From NCBI GenBank assembly GCA_041667545.1, contig JBAYES010000028.1, forward strand, positions 1-26,131: DNA of 26,131 nt. The letters are read 5' to 3'. Numbering within the stretch: position 1 is the first letter of the stretch; the number at the start of each line of letters is the position of its first letter. The stretch is from SLID01 sp041667545. GTDB taxonomy: Bacteria; Omnitrophota; Gorgyraeia; Tantalellales; Tantalellaceae. The position numbers were made by a program, and so were the translations under genes. Below, one piece after another: positions 6,635 to 16,500 of this stretch. Below the pieces are notes generated by a model that had not been told where the DNA came from, searched no databases, and saw only the letters and a list, made by a program, of their open reading frames with translations.

Positions 6635-7426
6635 TTAGCTCCCTATGTGCTGTCTGGGCGGCCTTCTAAGATACCTTTCCGTAAAAATATCCTCCCCAAG
6701 GCCTATATCATATTCTATGCTTGAGAATTCCGAAACAGTATATCCGTTGGAATTATGGTCGCTTGCCTTCATCCTGGTTATGGTCGGAAAGCCCGCTACC
6801 GTATCTACCTCCAAAGCCTCCATGGTCTTATAATGCTTTCCGTTCTTGTCGAAGAGCTCGGCCTTCACAGGCAAGAAATTCTCTTTGTTTATCCAGGTAA
6901 AGAAATAAGAGAATTCTACGGATCCAGGCTCTTTGGGTACACTCTTTATTTTGTACAACTCATCGGTTTCTTCCTCTATCGTATGCTCATCCTCTTCTTC
7001 GCCTCTTCCGGATATTTCCTCATATGCAAAATGCGATCCCACAAAGCTTGATCTCTTATCGCTTGAAGCTACCCGCCTTACCAGGTCAAGCGCCGGAAGA
7101 TAAAGCCACCTGTCATCATCCTCTCCCGGGTTTTTCCAGACCAGATAAGACATACCCTTTACATCTCCAGGTTTATTGAAATAAACGTAATATTTCTGGT
7201 GGCTGTCGTCCTCGTTATCGAGCCTCAGAATGGTCATATCCCTTTCGCGGGTCCTCCCCAGAGAATCGGTTATAACCATGTGTACATCAGCTTTCCCGTC
7301 GCTAGCCTGATAGTAAGACGCCTGGTTGGACTTTTTAACGATATCCTTCGCTGTCATAGCTCCGCTTTGAGAAGATAAGAACAAACTAAAAATACCAATC
7401 ATTAAAAACAAGTTAATTCTCCTCAT
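6635..7426 (-). CDS. LolA-like periplasmic outer-membrane lipoprotein-sorting protein
   Basis: A 263-residue exported protein. A signal peptide (MRRINLFLMIGIFSLFLSSQ, cleavage near QSGA) is followed by a LolA/LppX-like half-barrel with MTAKDIVKKSNQASYYQASD, DSLGRTRERDMTILR, YYVYFNKPGDVKGMSYLVWK, DRWLYLPALDLVRRV and FVGSHFAYEEISGR. These are the hallmark segments of the 'outer membrane lipoprotein-sorting protein' family paired with MMPL exporters. I chose the ATG at 7426 because AAGGAGG stands 6 bp upstream; another ATG at 7444 lacks such a site. It overlaps the exporter gene by 14 bp. The role is to carry a hydrophobic substrate from the inner-membrane exporter towards the outer membrane (inference from family and context). 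Confidence 0.85.
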   Translation of the reverse strand: MRRINLFLMIGIFSLFLSSQSGAMTAKDIVKKSNQASYYQASDGKADVHMVITDSLGRTRERDMTILRLDNEDDSHQKYYVYFNKPGDVKGMSYLVWKNPGEDDDRWLYLPALDLVRRVASSDKRSSFVGSHFAYEEISGRGEEEDEHTIEEETDELYKIKSVPKEPGSVEFSYFFTWINKENFLPVKAELFDKNGKHYKTMEALEVDTVAGFPTITRMKASDHNSNGYTVSEFSSIEYDIGLGEDIFTERYLRRPPRQHIGS

Positions 7427-9941
7427 TTTGAACCTCCTTTTCATCTACACATATTTTATGCCCACCTACTAAATTACAGATCCCCGACATGGCGGCCAGA
7501 ACAAATATGATCACAAAAATGATCCCACCCCAATGCGCTGAGGTATATCCCCTGAGAACATACGCCGCGGCAAAAGCCAACATTGCCCCAAAGATCATAC
7601 AACATGGCCGTCTGCAAAAAGGGTTTTTCCTTTCGCTAAAAACCACCTCCGGGAACGCCGATATTATGGCCGGAAGAAGAATAAGCGTTCCTGCGCTTGA
7701 TGTAAGCATTATAAGGAACATAAATGCACCCACAGTCTTATACGGCACAAGTGGCGCAGCCAAAAGAGGGAGAAAACCTATAGATATTACCATGGCGTTT
7801 TTTAATATCGCCCTGGCGGGTTCTCGAAAGATCTCACGCACCGTCAGATCCCATGTCCCTTGTACGGCATATATCTCTCTGGCACGTTCGATAAAATGTA
7901 TGGCAAAATCTATGGAAAGCCCAAGGGTTAGCGCCGAAAGCACCGCAACCGGCATATCGTAGTTCTTCCCGATAAAACCCAAGAGACTGTATATGAAAAT
8001 AATGGTGACCGAAAGCGGAACCATGGATATTAACCCTCTCGCGGGTGACCGGAAAAGAATCACCATCATGAAAAGAACTATTATAAAACTCCCCAGAAAA
8101 TTCATAAGCATCCCCACGACCATGCGGTTCTGCCAGACAACGTTAATATAAGTAAGCCCGGCCCATCCGGTCTCTACGGGAAAAGGCGGCGGGTTATTGA
8201 ACATAAACTCTTTTACCGCTTGTTCCACTCTTGTCATACCGACGTTATCTCCCGTTTTAAGCTGGAACCATATATTGATCTTTGAATAATCGGGCGTGGT
8301 AAAATGCCATAGATCGTCAGGTTTATGAGAATTTTGATACGACATAAGACATTGCGCGACCGCTTCTTTTGTATCAGGTATTACGTTGTTCTTTTTGTCG
8401 CCACCGAGCAACTCATAGTATATTTTCTTCGTAACATCCGCCAGTGACGTGGTTTTCCCGACATCTCCGTCCTTTAATATATGTTCCTGCATCCTTTCCG
8501 TGTACCGCAGCATTTCAGGTTCCTTGAACACTTCATTCTCTTTATCTTCGGCCTCAAGCACGAGATAGGCCGTATATGTCCCTCCGAAGTGTTCGTTGAG
8601 TATATCATCCGCTATTCTTATTTCATGCCCCGGGGTGAACCATTTAACGGGATTGTCGTTAATAACTATCCTGGTTATTCCGTACAAGGAAACTGCAACC
8701 AAAAATACCGCCGCCGTAAGTATATATCTCCACCTGGCCAGAGAAAACCTCCCCACCGACTCCAGGATCCGGTTTATCCGAGACGACTCGGACGCGGTAG
8801 CCGTAACCCCGAAACCTAAAAACCATTCCTTTTTCATTAAAGCCACCGATGCGGGAATAAAAGTTATAGTAAGCAGCCATGCCGTCATAACCCCGATAGC
8901 CACAAAAACCCCGAATACCTGTACGGGAGGTATCCGGGCAAAAGCCAGAGAGAAAAAACCGGCTGTTGTGGTAAGAGAAGTAAAAAGCATCGGCATAAAA
9001 AGACCGTCTATTGTCTCTATAACAGCCTTTTTCCTGTCTCCGATCTTATTGTATTTTTCAAAGAATTCGCTGAGTATATGCACGGAGTCAAGAACCGCTA
9101 TCGGCATGAGAAATATGGGTATCATGGAACTCATTATGTGCACCTTAAATCCCAGGCCTATGAGTAACCCCATTGTGGTAAAAACTGTTATACCGGCAAG
9201 AACAAGCGGCACAAGCACCAGTTTCGCGTTCTTGAAAAAGGCCAGCATTAGAACAAAGATAACGAACATAGCAAGGGGCGCCGATATAGCCATCTGCTTG
9301 AACATCTCAAAACCGAAAGTATCCTCCGCCACCGGAAGCCCGGTTATGTGGTAATTTTCCTCCCCGCCGTATTCCTTTATTATTTCGCGTATTTCCCGGG
9401 ATATTCTGTAACTCTGGTCTTTTTCTTCAACCGGAACATATATACAAATAGCCTTGCCGTCCTCCGACACAACAGTTCCGTCGAACATAGGGTTATCTTT
9501 AGCCCTATCCCGGATATGAGCGGATTCTTCAGCGGTATAAGGCGGGGGCCCCATAAGCCACCTGAAACGTACTGTTCCAAGCCCATCCTGCTGTATATCA
9601 TCTTTGGTAGACGGACTTATAAGTTCATACGCTATAACACCGTCTATACGCGCTGTCTTCTCTGTTATAGCGTATATCTTTTCAAGCGTCTCAGGCGTAA
9701 ACACCCCCATCGCGGACTGGTCATTTACAACTCCCAGGACAATAAAATCATACAGGGCAAACTCTCTTTTTATGTCATGGTGGAATATCCTTACAAATTC
9801 ATCCTCGGGAAGCATATTCTCCGGGTCGGTATCAACCTTCATCCTGGGAAATTGGGCAATACTTACAAGCACCGCCAACGCGGCAAGAACCATTACTATT
9901 TTGGGACGATTTATCGAAAAACCTATTATTTTTTTAAACAT
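7413..9941 (-). CDS. RND-superfamily MMPL-type exporter with Cys-rich C-terminal extension
   Basis: An 842-residue inner-membrane transporter with the RND duplication: a single N-terminal helix (12-30), periplasmic loop (about 35-215), membrane bundle (216-370), then the same order repeated. Matching polar residues sit inside helices: AVLDSVHILSEFF (282-294) in the first half and GLSIDFAIHFIERA in the second, where the Asp is the expected proton-relay residue. It belongs to the MMPL/'predicted exporter' branch rather than AcrB-type pumps. After the second bundle an extra tail of about 75 residues carries NPFCRRPCCM, two more hydrophobic segments and a GICNLVGGHKIC end. This tail is not standard for the family and is reminiscent of the DUF2892 module encoded later in the operon. 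The gene starts 10 bp after the ArsR gene. Substrate unknown; lipids or hydrophobic molecules are typical. Confidence 0.9.
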   Translation of the reverse strand: MFKKIIGFSINRPKIVMVLAALAVLVSIAQFPRMKVDTDPENMLPEDEFVRIFHHDIKREFALYDFIVLGVVNDQSAMGVFTPETLEKIYAITEKTARIDGVIAYELISPSTKDDIQQDGLGTVRFRWLMGPPPYTAEESAHIRDRAKDNPMFDGTVVSEDGKAICIYVPVEEKDQSYRISREIREIIKEYGGEENYHITGLPVAEDTFGFEMFKQMAISAPLAMFVIFVLMLAFFKNAKLVLVPLVLAGITVFTTMGLLIGLGFKVHIMSSMIPIFLMPIAVLDSVHILSEFFEKYNKIGDRKKAVIETIDGLFMPMLFTSLTTTAGFFSLAFARIPPVQVFGVFVAIGVMTAWLLTITFIPASVALMKKEWFLGFGVTATASESSRINRILESVGRFSLARWRYILTAAVFLVAVSLYGITRIVINDNPVKWFTPGHEIRIADDILNEHFGGTYTAYLVLEAEDKENEVFKEPEMLRYTERMQEHILKDGDVGKTTSLADVTKKIYYELLGGDKKNNVIPDTKEAVAQCLMSYQNSHKPDDLWHFTTPDYSKINIWFQLKTGDNVGMTRVEQAVKEFMFNNPPPFPVETGWAGLTYINVVWQNRMVVGMLMNFLGSFIIVLFMMVILFRSPARGLISMVPLSVTIIFIYSLLGFIGKNYDMPVAVLSALTLGLSIDFAIHFIERAREIYAVQGTWDLTVREIFREPARAILKNAMVISIGFLPLLAAPLVPYKTVGAFMFLIMLTSSAGTLILLPAIISAFPEVVFSERKNPFCRRPCCMIFGAMLAFAAAYVLRGYTSAHWGGIIFVIIFVLAAMSGICNLVGGHKICVDEKEVQNEEN

Positions 9942-9951
9942 TATCCCACCC

Positions 9952-10248
9952 CTATTTTTCGCAACAACCTTTTATACACGTCAAAATTTTAAGAACATCT
10001 TTCTTCCTTATATAGTAGAACACTTCGTTACCCTTTCTTTCGCGGCCTAATATTCCTTTAGACGCCATGGCGTTAAGATGCTGGCTTATAACCGGCTGTT
10101 TAGCCCCGGCGGATGACTGTATGTCCCCCACATTCATACTCTTTCCCTCGAGAAGCGATATTATAAAAAGCTTCACAGGGTGAGCAACCACCTTTAACAT
10201 TCCCGCAGCTTCCTCAAAAGGATACTCGTAAGATTTTTTCTTTTTCAC
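9952..10248 (-). CDS. ArsR/SmtB-family repressor
   Basis: A winged-helix regulator of 98 residues if started at the GTG at 10248. Characteristic segments are MLKVVAHPVKLFIISLLEGK, the recognition helix KQPVISQHLNAMASKGIL, and the wing RERKGNEVFYYIRKKD. The metal-binding ELCVCDL box of ArsR is replaced by KSMNVGDIQ, so arsenic sensing through that site is unlikely. Three cysteines near the C-terminus (LTCIKGCCEK) could serve thiol, persulfide or metal sensing. I prefer the GTG because an upstream ATG at 10320 would place the -35, -10 and operator palindrome inside the coding region. With the GTG the message would be almost leaderless, as no ribosome binding site is seen. It precedes the exporter operon and probably represses it. 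Confidence 0.85.
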   Translation of the reverse strand: MKKKKSYEYPFEEAAGMLKVVAHPVKLFIISLLEGKSMNVGDIQSSAGAKQPVISQHLNAMASKGILGRERKGNEVFYYIRKKDVLKILTCIKGCCEK

Positions 10249-10249
10249 A

Positions 10250-10284
10250 AATATTAAAATATCATAATATCTTAATATTGTCAA
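10250..10284 (-). promoter_or_regulatory. ArsR operator overlapping the exporter operon promoter
   Basis: A 30 bp imperfect palindrome at 10250-10279 has perfect 8 bp ends (AATATTAA...TTAATATT) and matches its own reverse complement at 26 of 30 positions. On the minus strand, TTGACA (10279-10284) is followed after 17 bp by TATTTT, so the palindrome fills the promoter spacer and -10. Repressor binding there would block transcription of the ArsR-exporter operon. The size and AT-rich symmetry are as expected for ArsR/SmtB and BigR-like operators. Confidence 0.7.
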
Positions 10285-10327
10285 GCATTGCTTCGGTTTT
10301 CCCTGTAATATAGAAATCATCCGCCCT

Positions 10328-10351
10328 GTAACATTTCAGTCGTTCGCAGTA
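10328..10351 (+). repeat. Module B of the composite repeat, direct copy
   Basis: Reads GTAACATTTCAGT, CGTT, CGCAGTA. The 13- and 7-base parts are identical to the minus strand of 344-367, and the four bases between them differ. It sits 12 bp before module A. Confidence 0.6.
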
Positions 10352-10363
10352 ACTCTGCGTTCC

Positions 10364-10417
10364 ACCTGCCCGCCGTAAATAACCAACGAAATACATTAGT
10401 TTATTGAGATCACTTCG
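10364..10417 (+). repeat. 54 bp interspersed repeat, module A, copy 2
   Basis: Identical over 54 bases to 249-302 and in the same orientation, about 10 kb away. Sequence identity ends sharply on both sides. The GC hairpin that follows copy 1 is absent here, being replaced by CCGGAGAAATAATTG. Confidence 0.8.
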
Positions 10418-10531
10418 CCGGAGAAATAATTGCGGGTAATAACACTTATCTGCGCCGCTTTCTTATCTGACCTTCGCGAACCTTTTAACAAGCCGCCGCG
10501 ATCCGGAAATTCGCATTAAATTAAAACGGTA

Positions 10532-13500
10532 TTACAGCGACCGGAGAACGGCAACTTCCGCTTCGAATAATTCACGCATTGTCTCATACCGCAATTTCGT
10601 TATCTCCGGAAGGCCGATCATGAACATTTTCCTGAAAAACTCATTGTCTTTCTCGAATTCATCTTGCAGATCTTTTAGAATATCTTGAAATTGGTCAAGC
10701 CGGCCGGACAGTAAAGCATTAGCGTAGGCAAGCGGGGTTAAAGCTTCTCTAATAGCAACCGGATCCCCGCTGAGAGCCACATGCCCTATATTCAGCTTAG
10801 CTATCCCCAAAAGGCTTACCCTCCCAAAAGGCATTATAGTTATCAGTTCCTCTCCTTTCTCATTTTCTGCTTTATCGTCTATTATATCCAACATTACCCT
10901 TTCAGATAACCACCCTCGAAGATCTGTCTTCTCCCCTATGATCTTCTCTATACGGTTTTTTATTTTACTATCTTTTTTGTTCATTTCACTCGTAAGCTCA
11001 TCCAGGATAGATCGCGCAATTGAATAATGTATCAGGCTCTGTCTTTCTTTGATCTTGTCTTTTTGGGAGCCGGGATTAAGATCTCCTATTTTTTCAATAA
11101 CGCCCAGCGCGTGCTCAACCGCCACGCCGTAATCAAGCTGTAAATTCCCTATTTTGTGCTTTACTATAAAACTCTGCGCCGCGCCCCTTATCCTGGTAGT
11201 AGCGCCGGTCAGGAGTGTATACGCGTCTTTATGAGTCCTTACATCTCCTCCCTCATCAGGAAGTTTAACAACAGGATTTGCCGTTATAAAATCATAGGAC
11301 TCCTTCCCGTTGTGAATACCCCGGAATATGATGTCCAGAATATTAGTACCCGCTTCTGTCATGCTTTTTGTAATAAGATCCCGGCCCATTTCGTCATCGC
11401 TTAACGCTTTCCCGGGCGGAAGAAAAAATGCGCCGGTATCGAGTACTTTGATAATTTTTTTTGCGGCCGGTTCCCTTTCCCCATCTATACTCCTGTCAAT
11501 ATTTACTCCCAGGTGCGCCAGTCGGCGTTCAAAGTCGTATTCTCTTTCGTAAGTTCCGCCTATACCTTTCAATAGCCCTTCTATCAGCATGGGGATATCA
11601 TCGGCTGGAACATTGTTCCTTTGACACCAGTCAGCCATGGCCTCGTGCATAATAAGGTTAAGTTTACTGTTTTTGCCCTTCCTGAGAGATTCCGGGGTGG
11701 TCTCATCCGAAAAACTTTGCCAGTAAGTATCCAATACGAGTATGCGGTTACCGTCACGAACTACAAAGACTTCTTTGTTTTCCGGGACAATAAGACCCAT
11801 CTCAGACTGATCCACAAGTCGGACTTCCATCTGACTGATCCCTCTTTCATATCCTGATCCCATAGCCCGATCAGTAATTACCGCGTATGCTTCATCTCCC
11901 AACTCAGTCCGAAGATCAAGGCTCTGCCAAGCTTCCCTGTTGACCCATAGCCTGTCAAACGCAGCTGTATCAATCTCCCCAATACCCCCCTCGAAACCAA
12001 GGTCGGTTACGCCTTCGGGGATGCTTATAGGCAGAATGTTCCTGCCGGGGCCGCTTAATGCAGTTACGCTACCAGGAATGCCGGCATGCCGGCTTTCTGC
12101 CGGAACCTCAACAACCTGTCTTCCGGCAAAGGGATGCGTGAGGTTGGAAAGTTTTTCGTTGGGAACAAAAAGAGATGAATCCTGCATCTTGAATACCTCT
12201 TTTGACTCTAAGCCGCTAATTACATCCCCAAGAAAAAGAGGCTGATCCTGCTTTACCTGGCTACTTACCCCATCAAGAAAGGTGTTCATTCCTGCTATCC
12301 TGCCCATATTGGCCGCGCTTATCACAATCGGCAGTCCTTCCGCCTTCTGTATCTTTATCTCATTTAGTAACTGGAGAGTAAAATCATAGCTGTAACAAGA
12401 ATCTAAGAGAAGAACTACCTCACCAAGGCTTCCCCTGTCTTTAAGCCAGCTTGCCAACTCTTTGTAACTGATGGCAAAAGGATGCTGCACATTCTCGGAC
12501 TCTTCGCTTCCGATCTGACCACTACTTAACCATAAATGATTCGGCCCGCCGTGGCCATTAAACCAGATGGTAAGAGGTCCCTCGGTTGTCCTGATTTTTT
12601 CCTTAATAGCTTCCTTTTGGTCGGCGCCTTTAAAGGACATGGGCTTTCCCAATACCCTGCCCTTTTGGATCGCTTCAAGAATGTCCGGATTACAATTCTT
12701 TTCTTCATGGCAGATGTTGATGGCTTTTCGCTTATCGGAATAGACCTCTTCATCGCCAACAAATTCCCTGCCGGCGATTATATAATTAATTGCTCCTTCA
12801 ATCTCTTCCGGTTTTGCTGTATCAGGGGTACGACCATACTGCTTTAGAAGATGATATACCGCGAGGCCTATTGAGTAACGGGATTCCTCTGAAAAACGGG
12901 TCGTGCTTTGTATGAAGTGCGGGTTATAGTAGAGCTGGTAGTGTATAAAGGTGTGATTGTGGAAATGCTTTGGCAGGCTGAATATCAGCTTTGATAATGA
13001 GCCCTCCTTAATAAGAGCGGGTTTGGCTTCAGCAATTGCGCAAATGGCATTGGCTGCGCTAACGCAGGCATCATATCCCGGATAATGCCCTTCTCTGGTT
13101 AGTTCAGCTTCCAGTGCAGTGACTGTTGACTGTTGAATAAGGGAACTATCTTTTCTTGCTATTCCCCAGATGGCTTGCGCTGCGCTGGGGTAGGCATTAA
13201 GCGGAAAACCTTCTCCGGTAAGGACTCCTTCCAGAAAACCTAGACACTTGCTTGCTAAGGTCTCATTGTTAAGCGCGATTCTCCCGATAGCATCGGCTGC
13301 TCCATCGTAGACAGTGCCCAGATGTCCTTCCCGGATAAGAACTTCTTTCAGGACGCTTAGACACCTATCTACCAAGGTCTCATTGTTGAGCGCGATTTCC
13401 CGGATAAGATGGACTGCGCTAGAGTAGATGTCTCTCGGATAGTCCCCTTTTCGAGCAAGAACTTTCTCCATGACGCTTAGACACTTCTCGGCCAAGACCT

Positions 13501-16500
13501 CACTGTTAAGCGCGATCTCCCGAATGGCAACATAGGAAAGTTTTTCTGCTAATATGTTCATATCCGACTGTTCGAGAACAAGGCCGGCAAGGTCATTTTT
13601 TGCCATCATACCTTCGACTGTCCTCTCTATTCCCTGGGTCATCCTAAGCAAAATATCTTCCGCGGACATCTCCCCTAACACAGCTTTCTCAAACACAAGC
13701 GCTTCATGGTTCAATTCATGCGCCAGGCCGCGTTCTAATATTTTTTGCAGCCCTGTTTGTGATAGCCCTATTTCGAAAAGTTCTTTATTCACACCGACAA
13801 AACCGTTAGCGGTGCAGTCCTCGAACAGATGTCCGGATTCATCAAGAAGCACGATGACAATTTCATCGGTCATCGGAGGATACTCCTGAATCCGGGCTCT
13901 CACAAAAGCGCTTATATCAAAATCTTTTGTTGTGTTGTTCCGAACCATATTCATGAGGTTTTCGTCTACATACACTTCCACATTTCTATTATCTATACTG
14001 ACTTGAACCCGCTCCCGTTCGCTTTGATCTTTAATCCGCGATTTTATATTGGAAAGTTTGGTAGCATCAACAACATCCCCTCGCCATTTCATTTTCTCAG
14101 ACCCGCCTTCCAGCTTAGACCAGGCGGCGTGGAAGTAAATAGGCTGTTCTTCAACCTCCCCTTCGAACCCGGTGTCTGTCTCTCCAAAGATCTCTTCGCC
14201 GTCATTTGCCAAAGATACCGCGGCTGCAAAACGCATGGCTTCAGAGAAAAATCCACCTGTAGCATCATGGGTTAACCCTCTGACATTCGACACATAACCT
14301 TGCTCCCAGAGATCTTCTCTATTGTCCTCCCGCGCAAACTCTTCCAATAAATGCGCCAATTCATGAATTATGGTATTAGTCGCTATATCGACCATCCCGG
14401 GCGCGCTTTCGCCCATATGCCCGGCTATGGTGCGGCTAAGAAACATGGTCCTTTTGTTATTAAACATCCCGAAAGCCCCGGCAAAGGAAACGTTTCCATT
14501 AAGAAGGATAATATCCTCTATCCCAAAATTACGGGAGATGTTCAGGCCTAAGTCTATTAATTTCCTCTCGCCGGAAGAATATGTTTCGGGGGAGGCTATA
14601 TAACTTTCTATATCCGACAACTGCTTATAGGCAGACTCGATAGTTTCAGCCTGTCGTTTCTTTTCCTCAAAATGAGGGATATCTTCTTTTCTCGGGACGT
14701 ATATATCTGATGAACCGCCGCGCGCTAACTGCTCTTTCTGCGCCTTAGCGGCTTCTTTATCAACAACGGCCAAACGCCTGCCGAGCAGACTGCTCTTCCT
14801 GTCGGGATAACCGGGGTCCGCAGCTACATCCAGCATAAGAATAAGGCATATCGCCTTTTGTTCTTTGTCTATTTTACCCTCAGGGACAAGCAGGCTTTTC
14901 AGGTCGTCATGGGATATATCTCCGGCACGGCCTGAATTGATCTTTTCTTTCATTTTAATTACCTGAATATCCCTTTCAGGATCTATTGATCGCCAATAAC
15001 TGGAGTTTGTCTCCCAGTCGTGGGGGAAATCCGCGAAGGTAAATTGCGGGCTTGTCTGTACCATCGCCTTGTAAGCCATAGCTCGATAAAACGCGATCGC
15101 CACATACCTCTGGATAAACGGTAAATACACGTCCTCATCCTTAAAAGCCGACCTGTCCCATATTGGATCCGATAACGGGATCTGTATGGTTATCCCAAGT
15201 TTGGGCACGAATTCATGAAAAGATCGCGGCACAAGTTCCAGATATTCCGGCTTGATCTCAGAAACCCGGAGCCCAGCGCGCTCAACTATCTGTAAAGGCA
15301 TATCCTCGGCGCTTATAAGCCGTAAAGACCCGAAGTCCTCTGTTTTTTGACCGGGTAGTTCTACCTTGAACCCCACTTCGGCTAACTGTTCCTGCTTTAC
15401 GGTTAAGGGGGCTTTTTCGCCTTCATCGTCGACAAAATAGATCGTGAAATGCTCATCTTGCGACAACCCGGCAAAATCACGCCAGGCGCGTTTCGCCAGA
15501 AGACAGTCAAGTTCCGGAACCGTATTTTCCGTGGACTTTATTCTCCGTACCGTTACCCCTTTCGCAAGACGGTCATCGTCTATCTTTCTTATCCCCGTCA
15601 AACTTATCTTCGGCAGCTTGCCTGACTCATGCTGGACATTATAAGTGAACATAAATGCCCGGTCATTGTTCCTTGTAATTATTTCAAGACGATCTACCCC
15701 CTCAAACATGGTATATTTGCCCGTACCGAAACATCCGGTTTCTTCGAGATCTTGTAAAAATTTTTCAGGATGTTTTTCAAGATCTTTGGAGGATTTATCG
15801 ATTATCAGCGCGATCTCATTTAGAGCGCCTGTTCCATTATCCGAAGCCTCTTCAACATATTCGGTCCCGTTATTTTGACAGTAAAAATCAATGACCAGCT
15901 CGCCCCTCATATTCCTTGTCGCGTCACGTGAATTTTGAGCGATCTCCGCGGTATACGCTCCTGATTCCCTTTGTCCTGTGACATAACGTCCCAGCACCGA
16001 TTCCATCCTCTCCGAGCGTTCAGGCAGGTCATTGAGATTATTCAACAAATAATCCATAGTCATGAAGTCCCTGGGCCCTTTCTTCCTCCGTTGCTGATCT
16101 AACTTTATTATCTGTGAGATCGATATCCCTCCTTCAGGTAATATAATATCTTCTCCTTTTGGCGCCGCCCATTCTTTCTCCGCAAGATGCTTGACGTCAT
16201 GAGTGAGATAGAACGCAAACGAGCGCGCTCTTCCCAAATTTATGGGCTCTTGAGGGCTTTGTAGATATCTTTTGATCTTTGCTCTTTCCAGGGATGAAAA
16301 CGCCGTTATCATGTCAGCCAGGAATTTATCACGCGCTAACGGTTTTAAAGCGAGTATCTTGGATAACTGCGCTGCCATAACGCGAGTATTCAGCTCCGGA
16401 TCCTTTTTACTGAAACCGGCCAGTAATTCAAAGATCTTCAGCGAAACTTCGAAATTCAGCACATCATTTGACACACTCCGTAAAGCGGTGATAAACTCGG

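Larger units (their letters stand above)
10285..10531. other. Intergenic DNA with composite repeat copy 2
   Basis: Between the end of the giant gene and the ArsR promoter. It holds module B (10328-10351) and module A (10364-10417) of the composite repeat. The rest is unremarkable. I see no GC hairpin followed by a T-run that could end the giant transcript; the minus-strand GCGGCGGC segment near 10490-10500 lacks a U-tract. Confidence 0.5.

Noticed and set aside
7427..7444. Earlier ATG for the LolA-like gene at 7444
   Set aside because: The AAGGAGG site is placed correctly for the ATG at 7426 and lies inside the frame of the earlier one.
8596..9354. A 252-codon plus-strand open frame antisense to the RND exporter
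   Set aside because: The opposite strand encodes clear RND motifs. This frame has a low-complexity Ile/Thr/Ser/Lys composition and no ribosome binding site.
9348..9992. A 214-codon plus-strand open frame near the start of the exporter gene
   Set aside because: It overlaps the exporter antisense and the ArsR gene end, and its Tyr/Arg/Phe-rich translation resembles no family.
10249..10320. N-terminal extension of the ArsR protein from an ATG at 10320
   Set aside because: The extension would be encoded by the promoter and operator palindrome, and the extra residues do not look like ArsR-family sequence.
13045..13525. Regular ~120 bp spacing considered as a CRISPR or satellite array
   Set aside because: The repeats are in frame within the giant gene, diverged, and encode HEAT-like helices with no separate spacers.
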